A stretch of 64,000 nt of DNA from JBFMCT01 sp046565765 (GCA_046565765.1 JBKHXX010000011.1:83958-147957); one strand, 5' to 3'. Counted from the stretch's first letter, positions 8,488 to 18,366 are shown. Notes: generated by a model not told the origin, from the sequence alone. Numbers and translations are program-made.

Positions 8488-9712
8488 GGCCCCGCACCGA
8501 GGAGCGGGCCACGTTCACCATGATCCCCACCGCCGCCATGGTGACGACCAGGGAGGACCCGCCGAAGGACACGAACGGCAGCGGCACCCCGGTCACGGGC
8601 AGGCGGCCGGTGACCGCGCCCATGTTGACCACCGCCTGGGCCCCGATCCATCCGGTGACGCCCGCCGCCAGCAGGCTGCCGAAGCGGTCGGGGGCGGCCA
8701 GGGCCACCTGCACCCCCAGCACGGCGAGCCACACGAACAGAGCCACCACCAGCAGGGTGCCGAACAGGCCCAGCTCCTCGCCGATGATGGCGAAGATGAA
8801 GTCGGTGTGGGCGTTGGGCAGGAAGCCCCACTTGGCCCGGCTGGCGCCCAGCCCGACGCCGGTGATCCGCCCCGAGCCGAGCGCCACCAGCGACTGCGCC
8901 ACCTGGTAGCCGGTGTTGCCGGCGTCGGCCCACGGGTCGAGGAAGGAGAACAGCCGGGCCCGCCGGTAGCCCTCGAGCATGCCCACGCCGAGCCCGACCA
9001 CGGCGGTGCCCCCGAGGAGGGCGGCCATGCGCCCGAGGGGCAGTCCCCCCACGAACACGACGGTGAGGGCGATCACCGTCATCGTGATGGTGGTGCCCAT
9101 GTCGGGCTGGAGCATGATCAGCGCGCCCTGGGCGCACGTCACCAGCAGCAGGGGGCGGAGGATGGCGCCCGGCTCGTGGACCCGGTCGGCCCGGCGGGCC
9201 AGGAGGTCGGCCGAGAACAGCAGCAGCGCCAGCTTGGCCAGCTCCGAGGGCTGGACCCGCAGCGGGCCCAAGCCGAGCCATCGGGTCGACCCGCCCACGG
9301 TGATCCCCATGCCGGGCAGGAGCACGAGGACGAGCAGGGCCACCGTCGTGAAGAGCAGGGGTCGGACCAGCGGGCGCCAGCGGTGGTAGTCCACCCGGGC
9401 GGCCAGCACCATGGCCACCGCGCCCAGCGCCACCCACAGGACCTGGCGCTGGAAGAACATCCACGCCCCGCCGTAGGAGTGCAGCGCCTCCACCGAGGAG
9501 GCGGAGAGCACCATCATCAGCCCGAGCAGGCAGAGCAGGCCGACGACGAGCAGGATCAGGGCGGGCCGCCCTCGCCGCTTGGAGGCGTCGGAGGGACCTC
9601 CGGCGTGCTCACGGCGCCGGGAGACGGGGGGGGCGGGGCGCCCTCCCCGCTTCGAGGCGTCGGGCGCACCTCCCGAGTCGACTCGGCGCCGGAAAAGGGT
9701 GCGGGTCGTCAC
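8474..9712 (-). CDS. ftsW: Septal peptidoglycan polymerase FtsW (SEDS family)
   Basis: SEDS glycosyltransferase that polymerises lipid II at the septum with FtsI. About ten transmembrane helices are apparent, with family motifs STRWLGLGPLRVQPSELAK, HTDFIFAIIGEELG and VPLPFVSFGGSS. GTG 9712 overlaps the murD TGA as GTGA and yields 412 residues. The cytoplasmic N-terminus carries a 24-residue tandem duplication: GGAPDASKRGGRPA at 14-27 and GGPSDASKRRGRPA at 38-51. Confidence 0.96.
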   Translation of the reverse strand: MTTRTLFRRRVDSGGAPDASKRGGRPAPPVSRRREHAGGPSDASKRRGRPALILLVVGLLCLLGLMMVLSASSVEALHSYGGAWMFFQRQVLWVALGAVAMVLAARVDYHRWRPLVRPLLFTTVALLVLVLLPGMGITVGGSTRWLGLGPLRVQPSELAKLALLLFSADLLARRADRVHEPGAILRPLLLVTCAQGALIMLQPDMGTTITMTVIALTVVFVGGLPLGRMAALLGGTAVVGLGVGMLEGYRRARLFSFLDPWADAGNTGYQVAQSLVALGSGRITGVGLGASRAKWGFLPNAHTDFIFAIIGEELGLFGTLLVVALFVWLAVLGVQVALAAPDRFGSLLAAGVTGWIGAQAVVNMGAVTGRLPVTGVPLPFVSFGGSSLVVTMAAVGIMVNVARSSVRGRARA

Positions 9713-11046
9713 GGGCGGTGCCCCACCAGCTCGTGCACCAGGCGGGTGAAGTGGTCGCCCCGCTCGGCGTAGGAGCGGTACTGGTCCCACGACGTGCAGG
9801 CGGGCGACAGGAGGACCGCGTCGCCCGGCTGGGCCACGTCGGCGGCCACCTTCACCGCTTCCTCCATGCCCCCGACGGTGGTGACGGGGCGCACGCCGTC
9901 GAAGGCGGCCGCCACCTCGGGGGCGGCCTCGCCCACGGCCACCACGGCTCGCACGCGCGGCGCGGTGGTCCGCAGCTCGCCGAGGTCCAGGCCCTTGTTG
10001 CGGCCGCCGGCGATGAGCACCACCGAGTCGAACTGGGCCAGGGCGGCCACCGTGGCGTGGGGGTTGGTGGCCTTGGAGTCGTCGTACCACCGCACGCCCC
10101 CGCGGTCGGCCACCAGCACGACCCGGTGGGGCAGGCCGGTGAACGAGCGGAGGGCGGTGGCCACACCGTCGGGGGTGGCCCCCGCGGCCACGGCCGCGGC
10201 CGCCGCGGCCAGGTCGTTGGCCAGGTCGTGGGGAAGGGTACGGGGCAGGTCGGCCACCGGGAGCAGCGGGCCGTCCGGCCCGGAGAGGTTGCCCTCGGCG
10301 TCGACGTGCCAGTCGGCGGGCCGGGCGAGGCCGAAGGTGGCGACCCGGGCCGGGGCGGACGCCGCCCACGTCATGACGACCGGGTCGTCGGCGTTGACGA
10401 CGGCCAGGTCGTCGTCCTGCTGGAACTCCCAGATGCGGGCCTTGGCGGCGGCGTAGGCCTCCAGGTCCGGGTGCCAGTCGAGGTGGTCGGCGGCCAGGTT
10501 GAGCCACACCGCCACCCGGGGCCGGAAGCTGTCGACGAAGCGGAGCTGGAAGGACGAGACTTCGGCGACCAGCACGTCGACGTCGCGCCGTACCCCGTCG
10601 GACAGGGTCAGGCCGATGTTGCCGCACGCCACCGCCTTCACGCCCGAGGCCTCGAGCATGGCCGCCACCAGCTCGGTCACCGTGGTCTTGCCGTTGGTGC
10701 CGGTGATGGCCACCATCGGCCGCCGGGCCCAGCGGGAGGCCAGCTCGATCTCGCTGCGCACCGGCGTGCGGGCCTCGAGGGCGAAGGCGATCACGGGATG
10801 GGACTCGGGGAGCCCGGGCGTGGGGACGACCACGTCGACCTCGCGGACCAGCCGCCGCAAGGCCTGGGCGTGCGGCGTCTGCTCGAGCACGACCCCCGCC
10901 CCCTCGGCCCGCCGCCGGCCCTCGTCGGTGGGCCGGTCGTCGATGGCGATGACCCGCGCCCCGCGGTCGCGCAGGTGGCGCGCCACCGCCTCGCCGCTCA
11001 CGCCCATCCCCACCACCAGCGCGGTCTCCGCTCGGGGGCCGGTCAC
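9709..11046 (-). CDS. murD: UDP-N-acetylmuramoylalanine--D-glutamate ligase MurD
   Basis: Mur ligase that adds D-Glu. The protein (445 residues) shows the N-terminal Rossmann motif VVGMGVSGEAVARHL, the ATP loop ITGTNGKTTV, the carbamylated-lysine region EAYAAAKARI and the C-terminal DDSKATNPHAT motif typical of MurD. The GTG at 11046 overlaps the mraY stop as GTGA. It sits between mraY and ftsW, the standard dcw order. Confidence 0.97.
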   Translation of the reverse strand: MTGPRAETALVVGMGVSGEAVARHLRDRGARVIAIDDRPTDEGRRRAEGAGVVLEQTPHAQALRRLVREVDVVVPTPGLPESHPVIAFALEARTPVRSEIELASRWARRPMVAITGTNGKTTVTELVAAMLEASGVKAVACGNIGLTLSDGVRRDVDVLVAEVSSFQLRFVDSFRPRVAVWLNLAADHLDWHPDLEAYAAAKARIWEFQQDDDLAVVNADDPVVMTWAASAPARVATFGLARPADWHVDAEGNLSGPDGPLLPVADLPRTLPHDLANDLAAAAAAVAAGATPDGVATALRSFTGLPHRVVLVADRGGVRWYDDSKATNPHATVAALAQFDSVVLIAGGRNKGLDLGELRTTAPRVRAVVAVGEAAPEVAAAFDGVRPVTTVGGMEEAVKVAADVAQPGDAVLLSPACTSWDQYRSYAERGDHFTRLVHELVGHRP

Positions 11047-12089
11047 AGGATCCCTCCCGGGAGGCGGCATTGGGGGCCGGCGGAGAGGTAGTCGGCATAG
11101 AACAACCCGAGGGCCAGGGCCGTGAACATCAGCGACAGGATCCAGAAGCGGATGATGACGGTGGTCTCGGGCCAGCCCATGAGCTCGAAGTGGTGGTGGA
11201 TGGGGGCCATGCGGAAGACCCGCCGGCCGAACAGCTGGAAGACCAGCACCTGGATGGCCACCGAGAGGGTGATCATCACGAACAGGCCGCCGGCGATGGG
11301 GAGGAGGAGGTGGGTGTTGGTGGTGAGGGCCAGCCCGGCCAGGCCGGCCCCGAGCGCGAGCGACCCGGTGTCGCCCATGAAGATGCGGGCGGGGGCGGCG
11401 TTCCACCACAGGAAGCCGGTGCAGGCGCCCACCAGCGCAGCCGCCACCAGCGACAGGTCCAGGGCGGGCCCGACGTTGTAACAGGACTCGTGGCGGAACT
11501 GCCAGAACCCCACGAACACGAAGGCGGCGAAGGCGTAGATCGACGAGCCCGCGGCCAGCCCGTCGAGGCCGTCGGAGAGGTTCACGGCGTGGGCGGTGCC
11601 CATGATGATCAGGACGGCCCAGATGATGTAGAGGGGGTCGCTGATGTCGACGATGCTGCGGCTGAAGGAGATGTCGGTGCGGACCTTGGCCTTGTACACG
11701 GCCAGCAGGGCGAACACCAGGGCGACGGCGACCAGCCCCACCGTCTTGGCCGTCTTGTTGAGCCCCAGGCTGCGCTGGCGGGAGACCTTGATCCAGTCGT
11801 CGGCGAAGCCCACCAGGCCGGCGGCCACGGTGACCAACACCACCAGCACGCCCGCGCTGGTGACCACCGCACCGGTGCCGATGTGGCTGGCCGCGTAGCC
11901 GACGACGAGGGCCGCCATCATGGTGAGGCCGCCCATGGTGGGGGTGCCGGCCTTGGTGACGTGGCCCTGGGGCCCGTCCTCCCGGATCTGCTGGCCGATG
12001 CCGCGCACCTGGAGGGCGCGGATGAGCAGGGGCGTGCCCAGCATGGCGACGAGCAGCCCCACGGTGGCGGCGACGAGGAGGGCTACCAC
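11043..12089 (-). CDS. mraY: Phospho-MurNAc-pentapeptide transferase MraY
   Basis: Integral membrane enzyme that transfers phospho-MurNAc-pentapeptide to undecaprenyl phosphate, forming lipid I. About ten membrane helices and the active-site motifs GFADDWIKV, NLSDGLDGLA, FMGDTGSLALG and APIHHHFELMGW are present. GTG 12089 overlaps murF by 7 bases and gives 348 residues, the usual size. Confidence 0.97.
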   Translation of the reverse strand: MVALLVAATVGLLVAMLGTPLLIRALQVRGIGQQIREDGPQGHVTKAGTPTMGGLTMMAALVVGYAASHIGTGAVVTSAGVLVVLVTVAAGLVGFADDWIKVSRQRSLGLNKTAKTVGLVAVALVFALLAVYKAKVRTDISFSRSIVDISDPLYIIWAVLIIMGTAHAVNLSDGLDGLAAGSSIYAFAAFVFVGFWQFRHESCYNVGPALDLSLVAAALVGACTGFLWWNAAPARIFMGDTGSLALGAGLAGLALTTNTHLLLPIAGGLFVMITLSVAIQVLVFQLFGRRVFRMAPIHHHFELMGWPETTVIIRFWILSLMFTALALGLFYADYLSAGPQCRLPGGIL

Positions 12090-13429
12090 GCCGGCGGACC
12101 TTCCAGCAGGCGGAGGGCGAGCCTCTCCAGACCGGCCGCCCGGCTGCCCTTGAACAGCACGGCGTCGCCTTGGCCCAGGCCGCCCAGCAGGGCCTCCACC
12201 CCGCCGTCGCCTGCCGGGGGGATGCCGTACTCCTCGGTGCCGACGGTCACGACCTCGATGCCGCAGGCGGCGGCCACCTCGGCCATCCGCCGGTGCTCGG
12301 CCGCCGAGACCGCTCCCAGCTCGAGCATGGGGCCCAGCACCGCCACCCGCCGGCCGGTGGCCGGAAGCGAGGCCAGGGCCCGCAGGGCGGCCTCGGTGGA
12401 GGCGGGGTTGGCGTTGTAGGCGTCGTTGAGGACGGTGGCGCCCGCCGGCGAGCGGCGCACGTCCATGCGCCACCGGGAGGGCGTGGCCTCGGCCAGGCCG
12501 GCGGCCACGTCGTCCAGGCCGACGCCCACGGCCAAGGCGGCGGCCGCGGCGGCGGCGGCGTTGGCCGCCTGGTGGGCGCCCCGGACCTCGAGGCGGACGG
12601 AGGTGCTGCCCCACGGGGTCCGCAGCGTGAACGACGCCCGCAGCTCGCCGTCGAGGGTGACGCCGGTGGCCCGGACGTCGCCGGTCTCGACACCGAAGGT
12701 CAGGACCTCCGCCCGGGTTCGGGCGGCCATGGCCGCCACCCGCTCGTCGGCCGCGTTGAGCACGGCCGTTCCCGTCGCCGGCAGCGACTCGGGCAGCTCG
12801 CCCTTGGCCTCGGCCACGCCGTCGAGCGAGCCCAGGAACTCGGTGTGGGACAGGCCCACGTTGGTGACCACGCCGACGGTGGGTGCGGCGATGGCGCACA
12901 GCCAGCGGATGTGGCCGGGGCCGCGAGCGCCCATCTCCAGCACCGCAGCGCGGGCGTCGGGCGGGGCGTTGACCAGGGTGAGGGGCAGGCCCAGCTCGTT
13001 GTTCTGGCTGCCCTCGCTCACCGCCACCGGCTCCCGGCGGCGCAGCACGGCGCCCAACAGGTCCTTGGTGGAGGTCTTGCCGGTCGAGCCGGTGACGCCC
13101 ACCACCCGGTCGGGCAGGCGGCTGCGGGCCAGGCGGGCCAGGTCGGCCAGGGCGGCGGCGGTGTCGGCCACGACGGCCGCGGCGGCCTCGACAGCCCCGG
13201 CGGACGGGGCGGACGGGGGGCCGCCGGGGGCCGGTTCTCGGGAGGTGAGGTAGGCGGCCGCTCCCGCCTCGAGCGCGGCGCCGATGAAGTCGTGGCCGTC
13301 GCGGGCGGCCACCACCGGCACGAACAGCTCCCCGCCCCGCACCCGGCGGGAATCGATGGTGGCGCCGTCGAAGTCGACGTCGTCGCCCACCACCTCTGCG
13401 GCGGGCACCTCGGACAGGCGGAACCTCAC
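12083..13429 (-). CDS. murF: UDP-MurNAc-tripeptide--D-Ala-D-Ala ligase MurF
   Basis: Last cytoplasmic Mur ligase, adding D-Ala-D-Ala. Motifs: ATP loop VTGSTGKTSTKD, EGSQNNELGLPLTL, LEMGARGPGHI and the C-terminal LNDAYNANPAS motif diagnostic of MurF. It has 448 residues and overlaps murE by 4 bases. No ddl gene (D-Ala-D-Ala ligase) is found anywhere in the window, so the substrate must be supplied from elsewhere in the genome. Confidence 0.97.
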   Translation of the reverse strand: MRFRLSEVPAAEVVGDDVDFDGATIDSRRVRGGELFVPVVAARDGHDFIGAALEAGAAAYLTSREPAPGGPPSAPSAGAVEAAAAVVADTAAALADLARLARSRLPDRVVGVTGSTGKTSTKDLLGAVLRRREPVAVSEGSQNNELGLPLTLVNAPPDARAAVLEMGARGPGHIRWLCAIAAPTVGVVTNVGLSHTEFLGSLDGVAEAKGELPESLPATGTAVLNAADERVAAMAARTRAEVLTFGVETGDVRATGVTLDGELRASFTLRTPWGSTSVRLEVRGAHQAANAAAAAAAALAVGVGLDDVAAGLAEATPSRWRMDVRRSPAGATVLNDAYNANPASTEAALRALASLPATGRRVAVLGPMLELGAVSAAEHRRMAEVAAACGIEVVTVGTEEYGIPPAGDGGVEALLGGLGQGDAVLFKGSRAAGLERLALRLLEGPPAW

Positions 13430-14883
13430 GTGCCGAGCAGCTCCCGGGCCACGACTCGGTCGTCGAAGGGGACCGACCGGCCGCCGGCGAACACCTGCGA
13501 GGTCTCGTGGCCCTTGCCCGCCACCACCACCACGTCGCCGGGACGGGCGGCGTCGAGGGCGAGGGCGATGGCGGTGCGCCGGTCGGGCTCCACCACCAGC
13601 ACCTCGGGCCGGCTCACCCCGCCGCGCACCTCGGCGAGGATGGCCAGCGGGTCCTCGCTGCGGGGGTTGTCGGTCGTCAGCACGGCCACGTCGGCCAGGC
13701 GGGTGGCCACGTCCCCCATCGCCGGGCGCTTGGCGTGGTCGCGGTCACCACCGGCTCCGAACACCACGATCACCCGCCCGCCGGCGGCCAGGCCGCGAGC
13801 CGAGGCCAGCACCTTCTCCAGCCCGTCGGGGGTGTGGGCGTAGTCGACCACCACCGCCACCGGGCCCCCGCCGTCCACCCGCTCGAACCGCCCCGGCACC
13901 GCCACCAGCGCACCCAGGCCGGCGGCCACGTCGGCGGCCCCCACGCCCAGCTCCCGCGCCAGGGCCCCGGCGGCCAGGGCGTTGGACACGTTGAAGTCGC
14001 CCGACAGCCGCAGGTGGACGGGGTGGCCGTCGAGGGTGAACGTCGACCCGTCCCGGTCGAGGGCGAGGTCGCGGGCGTCGGCCATGGAATAGGGACGGAC
14101 GGCGAGGCGGGTCGACTCGAGGAGCCGCCGTCCCCACGGGTCGTCGGCGTTGACGACGCCCACCCGGGCCCGGGCCGGGTCGAACAGCGACGCCTTGGCC
14201 GTGAAGTAGCCCTCCATCGTGCCGTGGTACTCGAGGTGGTCCTGGCTGAGGTTGGTGAAGGCCACCGCCTCGAACCACAGGGCGTCCACCCGCCGCTGGA
14301 CCAGGGCGTGGGAGGAGACCTCCATGGCCACCGCGTTCACGCCGTCGGCCGCCAGGGCCGCCAGGCGGGCCTGGAGCTCGGGGGCCTCCGGAGTGGTGCG
14401 GACGCCGGAGATGGTGCCGATGACGGCGGCTCGCCGGCCGGCCGCCTCGAGCACGGACGCCAGGAGATAGGTGACGGTGGTCTTGCCGTTGGTGCCGGTG
14501 ACACCCGCGACCGCCAGGCGGCGGGACGGGTGGCCGTAGAAGGCGGCCGCCACCGAGGCCATCGCCGCCCGGGCGTCGGCCACCACCACCTGGGCCACGT
14601 CGACGCCGGCCAGGGGGCGCTCCACCAGCAGGGCGACGGCGCCCGCCTCCACGGCCGCCGGGGCGTGGTCGTGGCCGTCGGTGGTGGCGCCCACCAGGCA
14701 GCAGAACAGGGCGCCGGAAGTCACCGCCCGCGAGTCGTGGGTGATCGACGTGACCGCGGCCGCGCCGAAGTCGCCCAGCGACCGGAGCACGTCGGTCCCG
14801 CCCAGCAGGCGCTCCAGCGGCACCGGGCTCCCGATTCCGGCGGTCGTGCGGTGGCGGGAGGAAGCCGCCAGGGCGGACCGCAT
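13426..14883 (-). CDS. murE: UDP-MurNAc-L-Ala-D-Glu--diaminopimelate ligase MurE
   Basis: Adds the third stem-peptide residue. The substrate-selecting loop reads DNPRSEDP, the signature of meso-diaminopimelate-specific enzymes, so meso-DAP peptidoglycan is predicted. ATP loop VTGTNGKTTV, the carbamylated-lysine region YFTAKASLF and KGHET near the C-terminus are present. ATG 14883 gives 485 residues and lies 5 bases after the ftsI stop. An in-frame CTG at 14892 overlaps that stop as CTGA and is a possible alternative start. Confidence 0.96.
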   Translation of the reverse strand: MRSALAASSRHRTTAGIGSPVPLERLLGGTDVLRSLGDFGAAAVTSITHDSRAVTSGALFCCLVGATTDGHDHAPAAVEAGAVALLVERPLAGVDVAQVVVADARAAMASVAAAFYGHPSRRLAVAGVTGTNGKTTVTYLLASVLEAAGRRAAVIGTISGVRTTPEAPELQARLAALAADGVNAVAMEVSSHALVQRRVDALWFEAVAFTNLSQDHLEYHGTMEGYFTAKASLFDPARARVGVVNADDPWGRRLLESTRLAVRPYSMADARDLALDRDGSTFTLDGHPVHLRLSGDFNVSNALAAGALARELGVGAADVAAGLGALVAVPGRFERVDGGGPVAVVVDYAHTPDGLEKVLASARGLAAGGRVIVVFGAGGDRDHAKRPAMGDVATRLADVAVLTTDNPRSEDPLAILAEVRGGVSRPEVLVVEPDRRTAIALALDAARPGDVVVVAGKGHETSQVFAGGRSVPFDDRVVARELLGT

Positions 14884-14888
14884 GTGGC

Positions 14889-16928
14889 TCAGGGCCTCGT
14901 CGCCGATGACCGGATGAGCGTAGCCGCAGGCACCTGGGCCCCATCCTGCGCCCCGCCGCTCTGGCGTTCGGCCCCCGCAGTCCCGGGCGGCACCTGGAAG
15001 TGACGGGCGGCGTAGGCGGCCAGCTCGGCGAAGACGGGGCCCGAGGCGAGGGCGCCGGTGTAGGGCTCCGGCTCGTCGAGCACCACGATGGCGGAGAGGC
15101 GAGGCGACTCGGCCGGCAAGAAGCCGGCGAAGCTGGCCACGTAGGCGCCCTCCCGGTAGCCGAGCGAGCCGTCGTCGGCCGTCTTGCGGGCCGTGCCCGT
15201 CTTGCCCGCCACCGTGTAGCCCTCGATGGCGGCGGTCCGGCCGGTTCCGCTGGCGACCCCCTCGGCGAGCATGGCCGTCACCGCCCGCGCCGTCTCGGTC
15301 GACACGATCCGGCGCCGTTCGGGCTCGTCGCCCTCGTGCACCTTGCCGTGGGCGTCGACCCGGGCCTTGACCAGCGTGGGCTCGACGTGGACGCCGCCGT
15401 TGGCGATGGTGTTGTAGGCGGTGAGCATCTGGAGGGGCGTGACGGCCAGCCCGTAGCCGATGGCCAGCGTGGGCAGGGAGGTGCCCGACCAGTCGTCGAG
15501 GTCGGGCAGGATGCCGGCCGCCTCCCCGGGGAAGCCGAGCCCGGTGTCGTCGTCCATCCCGAAGGCCTTGAGGTACTTGTTGAGCCCGGCCTTGCCCAGC
15601 TGCTGGGCCACGAGGATCGCCCCCGAGTTGGAGGAGTGGGCCACGATCTCGGCCGGGGTCCACCACCCCGGAGGGTGCGACTCGGCGTCCTGGAAGGTGG
15701 TGCCCGACACGGTGATCGAGTCGGGGACGGAGAACCGCTGGTCGGGGGTGATGGCGCCCTCCTCGAGGGCTCCGGCCAGCGTGATCAGCTTGTTGACCGA
15801 CCCCGGCTCGTAGACGTCGATCAGGGCCTTGTTGTAGCCGGCCGGCCGGGGAGACTGGCCCTTGGCGCCGGCCACCACGTTGGCGATGGCGAGCACCTCA
15901 CCGGTGCGGGGGTCCATGACGACGGCGATGCCCCCCTTGGAGCGCGTCGACGTGATCTGGCGGGCCAGGGCCTGCTCGGTGAAGAACTGGAGGTCCCGGT
16001 CGAGGGTGAGCACCACGTCGTCGCCCCGGACCGGCGACACGCTCTGGCGCACGCCGCCCGCGATGTCCCGACCGCTCGGGTCCCGCTCCACCAGCTTCTC
16101 GCCCGGCGTGCCCGCCAGCTCGTCCTCGAGCTGGCGCTCGAGGCCGGAGAGGCCTTCGTCGTCGATGCCCACCTCGCCCAGGACGGAGGAGGCGATCGAG
16201 CCCGCGGGCTGGACCCGGGTGGGCTCCTCCTGGAGCCCGATCCCGTCGAGGGCCAGGGCCTCGACCTCGGCCGCCACCGAATCCTCGACGCGCCGGGAGA
16301 GGTAGACGAAGTTGCCGCTGCCGGTCAGCAGGGCCCGCAGCTCGGCTTCCGGCCGCTCGAGGACGGGGCTGAGGGCCCGGGCCGCCCCCGCCGGGTCGGT
16401 CACCATCTGGGGGTCGGCGAAGACGGTCGAGCGGGGGATGCTCACCGCCAGCTCGGCCCCGTTGCGGTCCACGATCGACCCCCGCTGGGCGGGGAGGACG
16501 ACGGCGTGCAGCCGCTGGTCCTGGCCGAGGACGGCGTAGCGGTCGGCGTTGAGGGCCTGGACGTCGACCAGGCGGACGACGACGGCCCCGAACCCCAAGA
16601 CGAGCACGATGAGCAGGGCGAACAGCCGCCCCCGGGGGTCGCTCTGCCTGGGGTTCGGGCGTGGGGTCCGGTTCGCCCGGCGGGGGGGACTCGCCGGGCG
16701 AACCGAGATCGGTCGCCGCACCTGGGTGCGGGTGGGGGTGACGGGCGAAGGGCGAGAGGGGCGCGTGACCGTCGCCGTGGGGACCGCACGAGGCGGGCGG
16801 GTCGTGGTCGCCCGCCGGGGTGGCACTCGCGTCGCCGTACGGGACAGGGCCCGCAGGAACTCGGCGTCGGTGACTTGGCCCGAGCGGCGACGCGCGCCGG
16901 GCGGGCGGGGGCGGGTGGGGGCGGTCAC
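14889..16928 (-). CDS. ftsI: Septal transpeptidase FtsI (penicillin-binding protein)
   Basis: Monofunctional class B PBP that cross-links septal peptidoglycan as partner of FtsW. All three catalytic motifs are visible: SxxK as PGSVNK, SxN as HSSNSG, and KTG as AGKTGTARK. One membrane helix (about residues 103-120) follows a ~100-residue cytoplasmic tail rich in Arg, Pro and Thr, longer than in E. coli FtsI but common in Actinobacteria. It overlaps the ftsL-like gene as ATGA. Confidence 0.97.
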   Translation of the reverse strand: MTAPTRPRPPGARRRSGQVTDAEFLRALSRTATRVPPRRATTTRPPRAVPTATVTRPSRPSPVTPTRTQVRRPISVRPASPPRRANRTPRPNPRQSDPRGRLFALLIVLVLGFGAVVVRLVDVQALNADRYAVLGQDQRLHAVVLPAQRGSIVDRNGAELAVSIPRSTVFADPQMVTDPAGAARALSPVLERPEAELRALLTGSGNFVYLSRRVEDSVAAEVEALALDGIGLQEEPTRVQPAGSIASSVLGEVGIDDEGLSGLERQLEDELAGTPGEKLVERDPSGRDIAGGVRQSVSPVRGDDVVLTLDRDLQFFTEQALARQITSTRSKGGIAVVMDPRTGEVLAIANVVAGAKGQSPRPAGYNKALIDVYEPGSVNKLITLAGALEEGAITPDQRFSVPDSITVSGTTFQDAESHPPGWWTPAEIVAHSSNSGAILVAQQLGKAGLNKYLKAFGMDDDTGLGFPGEAAGILPDLDDWSGTSLPTLAIGYGLAVTPLQMLTAYNTIANGGVHVEPTLVKARVDAHGKVHEGDEPERRRIVSTETARAVTAMLAEGVASGTGRTAAIEGYTVAGKTGTARKTADDGSLGYREGAYVASFAGFLPAESPRLSAIVVLDEPEPYTGALASGPVFAELAAYAARHFQVPPGTAGAERQSGGAQDGAQVPAATLIRSSATRP

Positions 16929-17419
16929 GGGCGGTCCGTGATCGTGGTGGGGGGCGTGGCCGTGACCGGCACGCTCGTCGTGGTCGTGGGCCGGGGGCCC
17001 GGGATGGTGGTGGCCGGCGGGTCGGCCAGGGTGGCGGGCCGGAGCGGCACGACCGTCGGCGGCGACACCATCCCCAGGCGCTCCCGCGCCTCGGCCACGA
17101 CCTTGGCCGGGGCCTCCAGCTCGGCGACCTGGAGCCGCAGCCGGCGCTGGACCTCCTCCTGCTCGGCGACCTGGGCCGACAGCTTCTGCACGTCGCCCTG
17201 GCCCTGGGCCAGCAGCACGTGCAGCCCCACCACCCCGAACAACCCGAACAGGGCGGCCAGGAAGGCGACGGCCGTGCCGAGCCGCAGCAACCGCAGGCGG
17301 CGGGCGGCGGCCGGTTCGGGGACGACGTGGAGCAGCGGCCGGCGGGGCGGCTCTGCCGTGGGCGCGGGCGCCGGACGGGGGGCGAACACGGCCGCCGCCG
17401 CCCGGCGGGGCGCGGTCAT
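16925..17419 (-). CDS. ftsL: FtsL-like bitopic division protein
   Basis: The protein between rsmH and ftsI has FtsL architecture: a ~40-residue cytoplasmic tail, a single membrane helix (LGTAVAFLAALFGLFGVVG), then a heptad-patterned coiled coil (VQKLSAQVAEQEEVQRRLRL) and a C-terminal Pro/Thr tail. FtsL is too divergent for a sequence-only identification; position and topology decide. ATG 17419 overlaps the rsmH TGA as ATGA and gives 164 residues. The in-frame extension to 17554 lies inside rsmH and is rejected. Confidence 0.8.
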   Translation of the reverse strand: MTAPRRAAAAVFAPRPAPAPTAEPPRRPLLHVVPEPAAARRLRLLRLGTAVAFLAALFGLFGVVGLHVLLAQGQGDVQKLSAQVAEQEEVQRRLRLQVAELEAPAKVVAEARERLGMVSPPTVVPLRPATLADPPATTIPGPRPTTTTSVPVTATPPTTITDRP

Positions 17420-18366
17420 ACCGCCACCTCCAGCTTCTCGACGGCCCGCAGGCGAGCGCTCTCGGCCCGGTGGTTGCGGGCGATCTCCTCGGCCGACGGC
17501 TTGCGGGCGCCCCGGGTGAGCAGGCGCACGGTGGGCGTGGCCCCGCAGCCGCACGGCAGGCCGGGGGGGCAGACGCAGCCCCCGGTGGCGGCGGTGCGGA
17601 AGCGGTCCTTCACGATGCGGTCCTCGCCGGAGTGGTAGGCGAGCACCACGCAGCGCCCTCCCGGGCGGAGGGCGGCGATGGCCTGGTCGAGGGCGGGGCC
17701 GAGCACGTCCAGCTCCTGGTTCACCTCGATGCGGAGGGCCTGGAAGGTGCGGCGAGCGGGATGGCCGCCCCGCCGGCGGGCGGGGGCGGGGATGGCGTGG
17801 CGGACCACGTCGGCCAGCTCGGTGGTGGTGGCCAGCGGCCGGACGGCCCGGGCCGCCACCACCGCCCGGGCGATGCGGCGGGCGTGGCGCTCGTCCCCGT
17901 ACCGGAACAGCACCTGGGCCAGGCGGCCCTCGTCGTAGGTGTTGACCACGTCGGCCGCGGTCACGGGGGCGGAGGCGTCCATCCGCATGTCGAGGGGGCC
18001 GGCGGCGCGGTAGGAGAAGCCCCGTTCCGGCCGGTCCAGCTGGGGCGAGCTGACACCGAGGTCGAACAGCACGGCGGACACCTCCTCTTCACCGATGTCG
18101 TCGAGGACCGCCCGGAGACGGTCGAAACGGGCGGCGCGCAGGGTGGCCCTGGCGCCGAATGCGCTGAGCGCGCCGGCTGCCGCAGCCAGCGCGTCGGCGT
18201 CCTGGTCGAGCCCGAGCAGGCGGAGGTCGGGGCGCGCCGACAACAGGGCGCGCGCGTGCCCGCCCAACCCGACGGTGGCGTCCACCACCAACCCGGGCGG
18301 GACGGGCCCGAGGAGCTCGACGACCTCCCCGACCAGCACCGGCTCGTGCTCTGCGACCTCGCTCAT
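17416..18366 (-). CDS. rsmH: 16S rRNA m4C1402 methyltransferase RsmH (MraW)
   Basis: SAM-dependent methyltransferase acting on C1402 of 16S rRNA. HEPVLVGEV at the N-terminus, the SAM motif VDATVGLGGHA, FDLGVSSPQLD, RTFQALRIEVNQEL and LAYHSGEDRIVK are family hallmarks. Length is 316 residues. A Cys-rich stretch (CVCPPGLPCGCG) lies near the C-terminus, as in many actinobacterial members. The 183-bp gap to mraZ contains small hairpins but no gene that I can support. Confidence 0.97.
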   Translation of the reverse strand: MSEVAEHEPVLVGEVVELLGPVPPGLVVDATVGLGGHARALLSARPDLRLLGLDQDADALAAAAGALSAFGARATLRAARFDRLRAVLDDIGEEEVSAVLFDLGVSSPQLDRPERGFSYRAAGPLDMRMDASAPVTAADVVNTYDEGRLAQVLFRYGDERHARRIARAVVAARAVRPLATTTELADVVRHAIPAPARRRGGHPARRTFQALRIEVNQELDVLGPALDQAIAALRPGGRCVVLAYHSGEDRIVKDRFRTAATGGCVCPPGLPCGCGATPTVRLLTRGARKPSAEEIARNHRAESARLRAVEKLEVAV

